Assembly: GCA_041781135.1 (NCBI GenBank)
Contig: JBHAZV010000020.1
Span: forward strand, 1 to 64,000
Direction: 5' to 3'
Source of the DNA: JAUMXJ01 sp041781135
Lineage (GTDB): Bacteria; Bacillota; Clostridia; Peptostreptococcales; Acidaminobacteraceae
DNA length: 64,000 nt
A model generated the notes under the pieces. That model saw only the letters and a program-made list of their open reading frames with translations, ran no database searches and was not told where the DNA came from. Shown one piece after another: positions 1 through 9,101 of this stretch. Within the stretch, counting starts at the first letter, position 1. Every line of letters starts with the position of its first letter. The position numbers and the translations under genes are program-made.

Positions 1-16
1 AAATTCAAAATTTATC

Positions 17-45
17 TTGAAATAAACTTTGAATTGATGTATATT
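17..45 (+). promoter_or_regulatory. Promoter of the first NhaC antiporter gene
   Basis: A -35 box TTGAAA (17-22) and a -10 box TATATT (40-45) are separated by 17 bp. Each differs from the sigma-A consensus at one position. The gene starts 30 bp downstream with a GGGGG ribosome site in between. Function is inferred from sequence only. Confidence 0.6.
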
Positions 46-75
46 TTTTGTAGTTACTACTAAAGGGGGACTTTT

Positions 76-1620
76 ATGGAACTTAATTATGGTTGGTTGT
101 CAATTATTCCACCACTGATCGCGATTGTCTTGGCAATTGCTACAAAAGAAGTTTTATCGTCGCTGCTCTTCGGTATTGTTACAGGTTTGGTGATTTTTGT
201 CGTAGGATATCCTGACCCTGCAGCTTTCCCGGAAGGCGGTTTATTGGCTGTCATCAAGCAGCTCGGAAATCTGATCGGTACTCAGATATCGGACAATAGT
301 TCGATGCTGCTCTTCCTGAGCTTGCTCGGATGCTTGGTCGTTGTTGTGACAAAGGCGGGCGGCTCTTTTGCTTATGGCGAATGGGCTTCAAAAAGGATTA
401 AGAACAAAGCCGGCGCTCAGCTTGCAACAGCTATCTTGGGCGTACTTATCTTTATCGACGACTATTTCAACTGTCTCACCGTCGGTACTGTAATGAGACC
501 TGTTACTGACAAATACAAGGTTTCCAGAGCAAAGCTTGCGTATATTATCGACTCGACTGCTGCTCCGATCTGTATCATAGCTCCGGTGTCGTCTTGGGCT
601 GCTGCGGTTATCTCCACGTTCTCCGACGAAGGAGTAGAGGGCGGTATGAGCCTGTTTATCAGCTCGATTCCTTTTAACCTTTACGCACTTTTGACGATCG
701 GTATGGTTTTGTATTTCTGCTTCTCTAAACATGAGATCGGCCCTATGAGAGATCACGAAGAAGTTGACTCTTCGCTCGATGCAGGTCAGCAGAAAGAACT
801 TGATGTCAAGGTTTCCGACAAGGGTACAGTGTGGGATCTTGTGATTCCGGTGCTTGCGCTTATCGTATTCACTATCTTCTTTATGTATCACACAGGCTAT
901 ATGTCAATCACAGAATCGGTTGAAAATCCGACTCTTACTGAAATATTCGGCGATGCGAGCACAAACCTTTCGCTCGTATTAGGAGGATTGCTGGCACTGT
1001 GCGTTGCTTTCTTAATGTATATTCCAAGAAAACTTCTGTCTTTCAAAGATTTTATGGAATCTATGTTTGAAGGCGTTAAATCAATGGTTCCTGCTATGAT
1101 GATTCTCATTCTTGCATGGTCTATCGGTGCGGTTACAAAGGATGAGTACCTTAATACAGGTAAGTTTATCGCCTCGCTTATTGAAGGACAGAATGTAGCT
1201 GCAATGCTTCCTCCTATTCTCTTCTTGATCGGTGCGGTCATGTCATTCTCGACAGGTACTGCGTGGGGAACATTCGGTATTCTAATTCCGATTATTATTC
1301 CTATTGTGAGAGAGCTCGGCATAGAGCACATGTATGCAATTATATTCGCTGCAATCTTTGCGGGTTCGATCTTCGGAGATCACTCTTCTCCTATCTCCGA
1401 TACAACCATACTTTCTTCTGCCGGCGCAGGCTGCAGACATATTGAGCACGTAAGAACTCAGCTGCCATACGCTATAACAGTTGCAGTTGCTTCGTTTATC
1501 GGATTTATTGCCGGTGGTATTACAAATAACGCTATTATTACATTGGCTGTCGGTTTTGCAACGCTCGCTGTGCTGATTTATGTACAGAAAATAATTACAG
1601 AAAAGAGAATTAAGGCGTAG
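76..1620 (+). CDS. nhaC: Na+/H+ antiporter, NhaC family (first copy)
   Basis: A 514-residue polytopic membrane protein that should exchange external protons for internal Na+ (or a related substrate) across the cytoplasmic membrane. About a dozen hydrophobic segments are visible, and the conserved family stretch GDHSSPISDTTILSSAG lies in the C-terminal half. This matches the NhaC-type permease domain. The gene has its own promoter at 17-45, a GGGGG ribosome site just before the ATG, and a strong terminator behind it, so it is probably monocistronic. A second, more diverged NhaC lies at 52225-53829. Some family members exchange malate/lactate or amino acids instead, so the substrate is not certain. 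Confidence 0.85.
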   Translation: MELNYGWLSIIPPLIAIVLAIATKEVLSSLLFGIVTGLVIFVVGYPDPAAFPEGGLLAVIKQLGNLIGTQISDNSSMLLFLSLLGCLVVVVTKAGGSFAYGEWASKRIKNKAGAQLATAILGVLIFIDDYFNCLTVGTVMRPVTDKYKVSRAKLAYIIDSTAAPICIIAPVSSWAAAVISTFSDEGVEGGMSLFISSIPFNLYALLTIGMVLYFCFSKHEIGPMRDHEEVDSSLDAGQQKELDVKVSDKGTVWDLVIPVLALIVFTIFFMYHTGYMSITESVENPTLTEIFGDASTNLSLVLGGLLALCVAFLMYIPRKLLSFKDFMESMFEGVKSMVPAMMILILAWSIGAVTKDEYLNTGKFIASLIEGQNVAAMLPPILFLIGAVMSFSTGTAWGTFGILIPIIIPIVRELGIEHMYAIIFAAIFAGSIFGDHSSPISDTTILSSAGAGCRHIEHVRTQLPYAITVAVASFIGFIAGGITNNAIITLAVGFATLAVLIYVQKIITEKRIKA

Positions 1621-1652
1621 CCTCCTTATTAGTGTAGTTTATACTGCTCGCA

Positions 1653-1688
1653 GACACAAAGCGACTTCGGTCGCTTTGTGTCGTTTTG
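1653..1688 (+). terminator. Intrinsic terminator after nhaC
   Basis: A perfect 13-bp stem (1653-1665 pairing with 1670-1682) is closed by a TTCG tetraloop and followed by GTTTTG. It closes the first antiporter transcript. Confidence 0.9.
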
Positions 1689-1768
1689 AATGTGTAAATT
1701 TTTGATACATATATGTGAATTTGTTTTTGTTTGGAAGTACATCTGCTATAATACAAAATGGAGGTAGT

Positions 1769-2461
1769 ATGGAATTTTTTGAAATTGTACTAAAAGAAAT
1801 AAAAAAAGAAACCAGCGATACATATAGTTTTATTTTTGATATACCTGCGGGGTATACATTTGCTGCAGGTCAGCATGTCGCCTGGAAGTTCGCGGATCAT
1901 AGGGTCGATGATGGCGATAGGGAAACTCGCGTCTTTTCGATTGCTTCGGCACCGGAGGACGGGTTTTTGATGTTCACAACTCGAATTGCCGAGCAGCATA
2001 CGAGTTATAAGGAAATACTTTTGAACAAGATAAAAGTTGGGGACAAAATGCTTGTGGCGACTCCGCGAGGTGATTTCGCGTTCCACAAGGAGTATGGAAA
2101 AACCTTTGTAATAGCTGGTGGAATCGGCATAACTCCAATAAGATCGATACTCAAAAAATGGTCGCATAATAATGACGAATCACATCAAATTGTGGTGTTG
2201 TATTCGGATGACAGGGGAGAGTTTGCTTATAAAGAAGCGTTTGATCAGATAACCAAGGCGATGCCTAATTTGGATCTCAGATATATTTCGCAGCGAGATG
2301 AATTTATCGACAGCGTGGATAAGTACGCTGCCGAAAACTTGAATAACTCGGAATATCTTGTCGCCGGCTCACCCGGAATGAACAAAGCTTTTAAAGAGAA
2401 GCTGATGGGAATCGGCGTGGCTGAGGATAATATTAAATTGGATAATTTCGTCGGATACTGA
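1769..2461 (+). CDS. FAD-binding NAD(P)H oxidoreductase (ferredoxin-NADP reductase fold)
   Basis: A 230-residue soluble flavoprotein. The FAD-binding beta barrel carries RVFSIASAP (the RxYS-type FAD motif with Phe in place of Tyr). The NAD(P)-binding half has GGIGITPIRSIL. The protein ends in DNFVGY, near the usual C-terminus of this fold. No 2Fe-2S domain is attached, so it should pass electrons between NAD(P)H and a separate carrier; the partner is not evident. The start at 1769 is preferred over an in-frame ATG 54 bases upstream because GGAGGT lies just ahead of it and TATAAT sits at 1747-1752. Hairpins flank it on both sides, so it stands alone. Confidence 0.8.
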   Translation: MEFFEIVLKEIKKETSDTYSFIFDIPAGYTFAAGQHVAWKFADHRVDDGDRETRVFSIASAPEDGFLMFTTRIAEQHTSYKEILLNKIKVGDKMLVATPRGDFAFHKEYGKTFVIAGGIGITPIRSILKKWSHNNDESHQIVVLYSDDRGEFAYKEAFDQITKAMPNLDLRYISQRDEFIDSVDKYAAENLNNSEYLVAGSPGMNKAFKEKLMGIGVAEDNIKLDNFVGY

Positions 2462-2514
2462 TGTCAAACTATAAGCAATAAAGCGCTTGTCAAATGGTTT
2501 GGGTTTGTACTGAA

Positions 2515-2552
2515 AACCTCTGTTCGCATATGTGGACAGAGGTTAGTTTTTT
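2515..2552 (+). terminator. Terminator between the flavoprotein and nrdG
   Basis: An 11-bp stem (2515-2525 with 2534-2544, one G-T pair) and an 8-base loop are followed by a T6 run (2547-2552). On the minus strand the stem is followed by TTTTC, so it may also serve the convergent nrdG transcript. Confidence 0.85.
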
Positions 2553-2577
2553 GGCAAATATTTTGCTTATTGTATTG

Positions 2578-3102
2578 CTATGATATTTCTGTGTCGGGGA
2601 TGAGCACCGGGACGCCGAGTTCGAGCGATTTTTTTATATCTATTATTCTTTGATTTTCTGAGCCGCGAAATTTTAGGCGAATATTTTTTAGTTCTTCAAC
2701 AAATCGCCCGTCGACCAACACATTGCAGAGAGTAAGCAGTTTTTTGCGCGCTTCGTCCGCAAGTATTTCTTCGAATGTGTAGCCCGAATAAATCCATATC
2801 GGTTTTTCCGACATTCCTGATTTTGACATTTTTTCCTTTAGCTGCGTGAGTATTTCTGTGAGCGCGACCGCATTTTGGAATGGTTCGCCTCCGAGTATGG
2901 AAAGACCGGCTATTATATTTTCTGCAAGGCAAGCTGCTACTAAATTTGTTTGTTTGTCTGTCCACAGTTCGCCGTAATTGAAATCCATATACTGCTGATT
3001 GAAACAACCTTTGCAGTTATGAGTGCAGCCGGTGACAAATATGCTCGTTCTGATGCCCGGACCGTTTGCTATATCATATTTTCTTATTTGACCGTACCTC
3101 AT
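2578..3102 (-). CDS. nrdG: Anaerobic ribonucleotide reductase activating protein (radical SAM)
   Basis: A 174-residue activase that uses S-adenosylmethionine and a 4Fe-4S cluster to put the glycyl radical on NrdD. The cluster motif CTHNCKGC (Cys26, Cys30, Cys33) is the CxxxCxxC radical SAM signature, preceded by the family stretch NGPGIRTS. A GGGEPF-like SAM-binding segment appears as LGGEPF. The start has a clear GGAGG. It lies downstream of nrdD on the same strand but is separated from it by an oppositely oriented gene (3259-3774), so the usual nrdDG operon is split. I see no NrdR box in front of nrdG itself. Confidence 0.93.
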   Translation of the reverse strand: MRYGQIRKYDIANGPGIRTSIFVTGCTHNCKGCFNQQYMDFNYGELWTDKQTNLVAACLAENIIAGLSILGGEPFQNAVALTEILTQLKEKMSKSGMSEKPIWIYSGYTFEEILADEARKKLLTLCNVLVDGRFVEELKNIRLKFRGSENQRIIDIKKSLELGVPVLIPDTEIS

Positions 3103-3258
3103 ATTCCTCCAAATAATTGTTTTTCGCTTTTTTATTTAATTATAGCATTCTTTGTGTGCTTCGGCATTTGACACTTTTGTCAGCATAGTGTAAATATTGA
3201 GTTGAATTAAGCAACGATTGGACGGAAGTGTAAACAGCGTAAATTTGCGGAGGCGGAC

Positions 3259-3774
3259 GTGAATACTTATGAATTCAAGGCGGTGACTTCAAAGGGAGAG
3301 ATGATTATGGGCTTGTGTTTCCCGGTAAGCCTGATATTTCCAAGTTTAGCAATATATCTTACATTGTTTTACTCCGGAGCGTATGATTTTTTAAGAGAGC
3401 GCCCTGAATTTGCGTGGATTGCATTTTTGCCCGGAATATACATAACATATTTCCTTTTGAAAAAAACGCGGAAGTATGCGGCAAAGGATTTTTTTGTCCG
3501 GTTGAATGGGCGCAATGTAAGTGTTTGGGAAAGCGGAAATGAAATTTTAGCCGGAGATGTCTTATTCTGCAAAATAAAGGCGGAGCATGACAGAATGGTA
3601 CAAGTGGAAATAAGTACCGAAGAAGGGAGTTTATCGCTTAAGGCACGTCCGGCAGAATATAAAACAATCACGGGCAGCTTTTCTTTTAATCCGTTTGGAG
3701 TAAGCAGCACATCTGATATGAAACAATTAGCGGCATTAGGGAGAGAACTGGATCAAAGGCTTGAGTCTGCATGA
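3259..3774 (+). CDS. Uncharacterised membrane protein with two N-terminal helices
   Basis: A 171-residue protein of unknown function. Two hydrophobic segments (about residues 17-40 and 52-67) form a hairpin near the N-terminus. The remaining 100 residues alternate short beta-like strands and end in a helix. This layout resembles bacterial PH-like membrane proteins, but no signature confirms that. The start is GTG with GGAGG eight bases upstream. The gene stands alone on the plus strand between the minus-strand genes nrdD and nrdG, and its stop lies one base from the nrdD stop. Confidence 0.65.
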   Translation: MNTYEFKAVTSKGEMIMGLCFPVSLIFPSLAIYLTLFYSGAYDFLRERPEFAWIAFLPGIYITYFLLKKTRKYAAKDFFVRLNGRNVSVWESGNEILAGDVLFCKIKAEHDRMVQVEISTEEGSLSLKARPAEYKTITGSFSFNPFGVSSTSDMKQLAALGRELDQRLESA

Positions 3775-3775
3775 T

Positions 3776-5899
3776 TTAGATATGCAGTACTCTGCTTTTG
3801 ATTTCTTTTGTTCTGCCCTCGTTCCAGAAGTTTTCGCCGAGGTAGCCGCAGGTTCTTCTGGTGACATTCATCTTGGATTTGTCCTTGTTGTGACATACAG
3901 GGCATTCCCAATCGCCGTCATCGTTTATTATTATTTCGCCGTCGAATTTGCATTGGTGGCAGAAATCCGACTTGGTATTGAATTCGGCATATTGTATATT
4001 GTCGTAAATGAAGCGTATCATCGATTCGACAGCTGCTATATTGTTGTTCATATTTGGGATTTCGGCATAGGAAATCATTCCGCCCGTCGACAGTTTTTGG
4101 AACTGCGCCTCAAATTTGAATTTGTCAAACACTGAAATGTTTTCGCGAACATCCACATGGTAGCTGTTTGTATAGTAGCCCTTATCGGTTACGTCCTTTA
4201 TGCTGCCGTATTTTTTGGCATCTATCTCGCAGAATCTGTGTGTGAGGCTTTCTGCAGGAGTTCCGTACAGTGCGAATCCAAGTCCGGTTTCGGCTTTCCA
4301 CGCATCTGTCGCAGCTCTCAATCGCGCCATAAGCCTTAGCGCAAATTCTTCGCCGATCGGGTCGGTATGGCTGACGCCTTTTACAAGCACGGTAGCTTCG
4401 TAGACTCCTATGTAGCCGAGAGAGAGTGTGGAATAACCGTTTTTGAGGTATTTCTTGATGCTTTCGCCCTTTCCGAGTCTGCATATCGCTCCATAAATCC
4501 AATGGATAGGCGATGAGTCGCTCGTGACATTTTCCAAAAGGTGGTGTCTGATCATCAGCGTATTTTTTATGAGGTCGAGACGTTTGTCGAGCATTTTGAA
4601 GAATCCTTCTTCGTCTCCGCGGTTGAGTATACCGATCTGCGGAAGATTTATAGATACTACTCCTTGGTTGAACCTGCCTTCGAATTGATATTCTCCTTTT
4701 TCGTTTTTCCAAGGTGAAAGGAAACTTCTACAGCCCATAGGAGAGAATACATTGCCAGCATAATTTTCTTTGAGCTGTTTTGCCGAGATATAGTCGGGAT
4801 ACATCCTTTTTGCGGTGCATTTGGCTGCAAGTTGTGTGATGTGGTAGTACTTTGTGCCGGGGTCGACATTATTTTCGTCTAATACATAAATGAGTTTAGG
4901 GAACGCAGGCGTGATATACACCCCAAGCTCGTTTTTTATGCCGATATATCTTTGATTCAGTATTTCTTCTACGATTCGGCGAACTTCGTCTTCGTATTCG
5001 TAGCCGTCTTCAATATGCATAAACAGTGTGACGAATGGGCTTTGACCGTTTGTTGTCATGAGTGTGTTTATTTGATATTGTACGGTTTGGATTCCGGCTT
5101 CTAATTCCTTTTGTGTGAGAGCTTCGGCGATTTTTTTTGCCTGCTCTGCATTTCCCAGTTGGGTAAACGCCAGATTGTAGTGCTTGTCATAGCTGCGCCT
5201 GAGGTATTTTCCGAGATGCTTGATATTTATGCTCTGTCCGCCGTACTGTCCCGATGCAACCTGAGCTATAATTTGTGTCATTATTGTGCAGGCGACCTGG
5301 AACGACTTTGGAGATTCGACCATTTTTCCGTTTATAACTGTGCCGTTGTCGAGCATATCCCCGATATTTACGAGACAGCAGTTGAACATTGGCTGTATGA
5401 GATAGTCCATATCGTGAATATGTATCGCGCCCTCGTCGTGAGCTGAGACTATGTCGACAGGCAATATTTTGCGTCGAGCAATGTCTTTGGATACCTCGCC
5501 GGCTATGAGGTCGCGCTGTGTGGATGAAAGTATCGCGTTTTTGTTTGAGTTTTCGTCCATTACATCTGCGTTTGTCTTGTCGAGAAGACCGAGTATACTG
5601 CCGTCAGTCGTGTTTTCCTGACGTTTGAACGCCTGGACTGCTTTGTAGTTTTCGTATGATCTTGCAGTGGCTGCATTGCCGTGTTTTATCAGATTGTAGT
5701 AGACATGATCCTCTATTTCGTAGATGCTCATTGTCTTGCCCACAGCCTGCGCAAACTCCATAATTTCTTTTGCGATAGCTTCCGCCTGCCCCTCGACATA
5801 TACTCCGGTGGCGCTGTTCATCGCTTTTTTTATCGCTATAACTATTTTAGATTCGTCGAAATCGACGAGGCTTCCGTTCCTCTTTGTAACTTTTAACAA
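3776..5899 (-). CDS. nrdD: Anaerobic (class III) ribonucleoside-triphosphate reductase
   Basis: A 707-residue glycyl-radical enzyme that reduces NTPs to dNTPs without oxygen after activation by NrdG. The N-terminal 90 residues form an ATP-cone (KVTKRNGSLVDFDESKI) for allosteric control. At the C-terminus a four-Cys zinc site (Cys647, 650, 666, 669) precedes RTCGY, whose Gly685 carries the radical. The start is TTG at 5899. Although an in-frame ATG exists 114 bases upstream, only the TTG has an AAAGGAG site at proper spacing, gives the usual family N-terminus, and lies downstream of the promoter. Two NrdR boxes overlap that promoter. Confidence 0.95.
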   Translation of the reverse strand: MLKVTKRNGSLVDFDESKIVIAIKKAMNSATGVYVEGQAEAIAKEIMEFAQAVGKTMSIYEIEDHVYYNLIKHGNAATARSYENYKAVQAFKRQENTTDGSILGLLDKTNADVMDENSNKNAILSSTQRDLIAGEVSKDIARRKILPVDIVSAHDEGAIHIHDMDYLIQPMFNCCLVNIGDMLDNGTVINGKMVESPKSFQVACTIMTQIIAQVASGQYGGQSINIKHLGKYLRRSYDKHYNLAFTQLGNAEQAKKIAEALTQKELEAGIQTVQYQINTLMTTNGQSPFVTLFMHIEDGYEYEDEVRRIVEEILNQRYIGIKNELGVYITPAFPKLIYVLDENNVDPGTKYYHITQLAAKCTAKRMYPDYISAKQLKENYAGNVFSPMGCRSFLSPWKNEKGEYQFEGRFNQGVVSINLPQIGILNRGDEEGFFKMLDKRLDLIKNTLMIRHHLLENVTSDSSPIHWIYGAICRLGKGESIKKYLKNGYSTLSLGYIGVYEATVLVKGVSHTDPIGEEFALRLMARLRAATDAWKAETGLGFALYGTPAESLTHRFCEIDAKKYGSIKDVTDKGYYTNSYHVDVRENISVFDKFKFEAQFQKLSTGGMISYAEIPNMNNNIAAVESMIRFIYDNIQYAEFNTKSDFCHQCKFDGEIIINDDGDWECPVCHNKDKSKMNVTRRTCGYLGENFWNEGRTKEIKSRVLHI

Positions 5900-5941
5900 G
5901 GTCTTCTCCTTTTGGGTGTGCTCCCTTTGTTTTGCAGATAC

Positions 5942-5970
5942 AGTATACCAAACACAATATGTTGTGTCAA
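5942..5970 (-). promoter_or_regulatory. nrdD promoter
   Basis: Read on the minus strand, a perfect TTGACA -35 box (5970-5965) is followed after 17 bp by TATACT (5947-5942). Transcription should start near 5935, giving a leader of about 35 bases before the TTG start at 5899. That places the in-frame ATG at 6013 upstream of the promoter. Confidence 0.75.
5952..5967 (-). promoter_or_regulatory. NrdR box 1 (promoter-proximal)
   Basis: The 16-bp palindrome ACACAATATGTTGTGT matches the published NrdR-box consensus at all but one position. It lies inside the nrdD promoter, overlapping the -35 box, where repressor binding would block RNA polymerase. Confidence 0.85.
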
Positions 5971-5982
5971 CATCAAATTTGG

Positions 5983-5998
5983 CTACTATATATTGGGG
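5983..5998 (-). promoter_or_regulatory. NrdR box 2 (distal)
   Basis: CTACTATATATTGGGG keeps the core of the NrdR consensus (about 12 of 16 positions). Its centre is 31 bp, three helical turns, from that of box 1, which is the spacing known for paired NrdR boxes. The pairing supports both sites. Confidence 0.8.
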
Positions 5999-6090
5999 TT
6001 GACTGTAGAGCACAATGTACTTAAATTCATGCTTAAAAACAAAAATTTTGAGTAAGTATTATGATATAATTCTGAATCAGAGAGGTAGTA

Positions 6091-7902
6091 TTGACAAAAT
6101 TCAGCAAGGATCTCGTGTGGCTATACACATGGTTTCAGTTAGTGACTAAGGGTGTTATCGGTGTTTTGGTTGTGCCGATTTATTCTTTTGCGGTCAGGCA
6201 GCTTATATATTCTACAGGCAGGGTCAGTATATCGAGCGGAGATTTTATATCGTTTCTGTTCAGTGCGCACGGGCTGGGGATGCTTGCGCTTACTTTTGTT
6301 ATGCTTGTGCTGGTCACAGCTTTTGATATAAATTCTTTTATAGTAATGAGTTCCTTGATTAAGGAGAAAAAACTGAAATTCAGTTTGAGGAGTATGCTGT
6401 CTGTGTCGCTGAAATCGGCGAAGACATTTTTGAATGTCGGCGGTGCGGCATTGCTCGCGTATGTCGCGGTGTTGGTTCCGCTTACCGGGATAGGTATAAA
6501 TCTTTCTATAACGAAGGATTTTAAAATACCAAATTTTATAACTTCCGTAATACATGAAAATCCTGTGTATCTGGCGCTTTATTCGGCGGTTCTGGCGGCT
6601 CTCACATTTGTGAGTATAAAGTACATTTTTACATTTCACTATGTGATAATAAAAAATGAGCGAATCGGAAAAGCAATGAAAAAATCCGCTGCGCTTTTGA
6701 GGGGCAGATGGAGGCGGTTTCTCATGGACTTTTTTGTCAAGAGGACTCTGGCGCTTTTCGTGATTGCTGTCGCGGCTGTGCTGCTGCTGTTTTTTGGTAC
6801 GGCATATGTTTTTGAAACGGGAATGCCTTTGTTTGCGAAGAGAGCAGTGTCGATATTTTTGCTTTTATTGGCGACGGGAACTGCGACATATGTATTGTTT
6901 ATGTTTGTGCCGTTTCTGTTTACCAGATTGACCGATTTCTTTTATATGTACAGCGAAGAACGCGGAGAATCTCCAATATTCGAAGCGTATAGAGATACTC
7001 CGTCATCTGAAAATTTCACCCGAATAAAATTCAGGACCAAGGCATTTATAATGTTTATACTGGCAGGAGCCGTTATTTTGGACGCAGTTTATGCCTGTAT
7101 TGTCGCGTATAATTTTGAAGAGTTATTTTATACCCCGAGAACTATCGACATCATAGCCCATCGCGGCGGCGGTGACCTGTCTGCGGAAAATAGCCTGGAT
7201 GGGCTTCAAAAGGCGATAGAGCATGGGGCTTCGTGGAGCGAAATAGATATTCAGCGCACTAAAGACGGGCATTATATTATAAATCACGACAAGGATTTTA
7301 GCAGGCTTGCCGGTGTGTCAAAATCATCGGAGGATATGACGCTCGCCGAGATAAAACAGCTTAGCATAAAGGATCATTTTGACAACAGCAGGCAGGCTCA
7401 GGAGTTTGCTACTCTTGAAGAAATGCTTGACGCCGCCAAGGGCAGGATCGGCCTTTATTTGGAGCTTAAAGGAAGCACCGCTGACAGCAAAATGGTAGAT
7501 GATGTGGTAAAGATGGTCAGAGCAAGAGGCATGGAGCGCGAGGTAGTGCTGCTTTCGCTGGATTACAATCTGATTAGGTATATCGAGGATAAATACAGCG
7601 ATATGGCATCCGGCTATCTTTATTTTTTCTCGATAGGAGATACCAAAGACATGGCGAGCGACTATCTGATAATGGAAGAACGCGAAGCTACGGAAGATAA
7701 TGTCGCTGAGATCCTCGCCGCTGGAAAGAAAGCGGTCGTCTGGACTGTAAATACTGAAGAATCCATGAAGCGCTTCTTATACTCGAAGGTCGATGGAATC
7801 ATTACGGATCATGTGCCGCTGCTCAAGTCTGAAATCGACGCTATGAGCCAAATGACAGATTTTGAGATAATTTTGGGTAGATTTTTTGGATTTGAGTCAT
7901 AA
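6091..7902 (+). CDS. Membrane-bound glycerophosphodiester phosphodiesterase
   Basis: A 603-residue protein with two parts. Residues 1 to about 345 hold six to eight hydrophobic helices, resembling the membrane domain fused to some Firmicute phosphodiesterases. Residues from about 351 onward form a GDPD domain: HRGGGDLSAENS (His357, Arg358, Glu366, Asn367), SEIDIQRTKDGHYIINHD, and a late YLELKGS. The enzyme should split glycerophosphodiesters or lipid head groups to glycerol 3-phosphate and an alcohol at the membrane. The start is TTG with AGAGGTAG ahead of it. The stop overlaps the next ATG by one base, so the epimerase-like gene behind it is translationally coupled. Confidence 0.85.
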   Translation: MTKFSKDLVWLYTWFQLVTKGVIGVLVVPIYSFAVRQLIYSTGRVSISSGDFISFLFSAHGLGMLALTFVMLVLVTAFDINSFIVMSSLIKEKKLKFSLRSMLSVSLKSAKTFLNVGGAALLAYVAVLVPLTGIGINLSITKDFKIPNFITSVIHENPVYLALYSAVLAALTFVSIKYIFTFHYVIIKNERIGKAMKKSAALLRGRWRRFLMDFFVKRTLALFVIAVAAVLLLFFGTAYVFETGMPLFAKRAVSIFLLLLATGTATYVLFMFVPFLFTRLTDFFYMYSEERGESPIFEAYRDTPSSENFTRIKFRTKAFIMFILAGAVILDAVYACIVAYNFEELFYTPRTIDIIAHRGGGDLSAENSLDGLQKAIEHGASWSEIDIQRTKDGHYIINHDKDFSRLAGVSKSSEDMTLAEIKQLSIKDHFDNSRQAQEFATLEEMLDAAKGRIGLYLELKGSTADSKMVDDVVKMVRARGMEREVVLLSLDYNLIRYIEDKYSDMASGYLYFFSIGDTKDMASDYLIMEEREATEDNVAEILAAGKKAVVWTVNTEESMKRFLYSKVDGIITDHVPLLKSEIDAMSQMTDFEIILGRFFGFES

Positions 7903-8984
7903 TGGATAAGTGTAAATTCAGAAAAATGTACCTCGTCACAGGAGCTTCGGGGCATCTCGGCAGTGTCCTCGTGAGACGGATACTTGAAGAAGGAAGCTCA
8001 GTGCGCGCGCTTGTGCTGCCCGGCGAGGAAAAGTTTGTGCCGCCGGGAGCAGAGGTCTTTTCGGGCGACATAACCGACGCATCATCCTTAGCAAGATTTT
8101 TTCCGGAGGGCGCAAATTCGGATATTACGCTTGTGCACAGCGCCAGTATAGTGAGTATTGCCTCCAGAGAACATCCTCGGCTATGGGAGGTCAATGTAAA
8201 CGGAGCAGAAAATGTGTTTAGGTTTGCGAAGGAGCGCGGAGTAGGAAGAACTGTCTATGTAAGCACAGTACACGCGATACCCGAACGTCCGCATCACGAG
8301 GAGATAAGCGAACCAAGTGTTTTTACGGAAAATGCGGATGGAGTCGTTGGAGGTTATGCGAGGTCAAAGGCTGCCGCAACGGCGCTCGCGCTTCGTTTTG
8401 CGCAGGAGGGACTGAATCTCAGCGTGGTTTTTCCGTCGGGAATTATTGGTCCGGGTGATACCCAAAAAAGGAATCTCAGCGTGCGTTCGATAAGGGCGAT
8501 GGTTTCCGGCAGGATACCGTGCGCAGTGCGCGGAGGATATGATTTTGTGGACGTTCGCGATGTTGCTGATGGAATACTGACGGTTGCGGAGCGCGGAATC
8601 AGCGGAGAGGGTTACATACTTAGCGGACGATATGCGACTATTGCGGAACTTTTCAGTATTGCACGGCGATTTGCGGATCGCATCAGGCTCGGTAAATCCG
8701 GAGCGACCGAAAATCAGGTTTGCGACGCGAATGGTTTGGGAACTGCCGCCGCAAAGCGCGCTTTTTGTATTCCGTACTGTGTCGCTAAGTTTATGGCGCC
8801 GGCGGCAGAGTTTTTTGTCAGGCTCACAGGTGGAGAGCCGGTTATCACTCCATATTCGGTGTACACTTTACAGACGAACGCGAAATTTTCGAGAGCAAAG
8901 GAGGAAGCGCTCGGCTACTCGCCCCGAAGCATAGAAGAATCAATATGGGATATGCTGCGCGAGGAGTTTGGGAATTTTTTGTAA
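7902..8984 (+). CDS. NAD-dependent epimerase/dehydratase family protein (extended SDR)
   Basis: A 360-residue extended short-chain dehydrogenase. The Rossmann motif VTGASGHLGS lies near residues 12-21, and the catalytic YARSK pair is in the middle. Overall it resembles dihydroflavonol-reductase-like and nucleoside-diphosphate-sugar epimerase proteins. It probably oxidises or reduces a hydroxyl group on a small molecule with NAD(P); the substrate cannot be told. The ATG overlaps the stop of the phosphodiesterase gene (TAATG), and no separate ribosome site is clear, which suggests coupling. A second Met at residue 9 is an alternative start. The pairing with a lipid phosphodiesterase hints at lipid or polar head-group metabolism (inference). 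Confidence 0.8.
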   Translation: MDKCKFRKMYLVTGASGHLGSVLVRRILEEGSSVRALVLPGEEKFVPPGAEVFSGDITDASSLARFFPEGANSDITLVHSASIVSIASREHPRLWEVNVNGAENVFRFAKERGVGRTVYVSTVHAIPERPHHEEISEPSVFTENADGVVGGYARSKAAATALALRFAQEGLNLSVVFPSGIIGPGDTQKRNLSVRSIRAMVSGRIPCAVRGGYDFVDVRDVADGILTVAERGISGEGYILSGRYATIAELFSIARRFADRIRLGKSGATENQVCDANGLGTAAAKRAFCIPYCVAKFMAPAAEFFVRLTGGEPVITPYSVYTLQTNAKFSRAKEEALGYSPRSIEESIWDMLREEFGNFL

Positions 8985-9101
8985 AGTTGCAAACAACATA
9001 TAAATAATTAGAAAAACATTAAATTCTTTATCGGCATCTTGATAGGAATGCACCTTTATGATAATTTGCACACAGATAGGTACCAGGAGGAGGTACAAGA
9101 A

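Noticed and set aside
3171..3191. ACACT...AGTGT palindrome upstream of nrdG as an NrdR box
   Set aside because: The arms are 5 bp with an 11-base spacer; it lacks the AT-rich core and 16-bp length of NrdR boxes.
5900..6013. Upstream ATG (6013) as the nrdD start
   Set aside because: It lies upstream of the promoter and NrdR boxes and adds 38 non-family residues; the TTG at 5899 has a good ribosome site.
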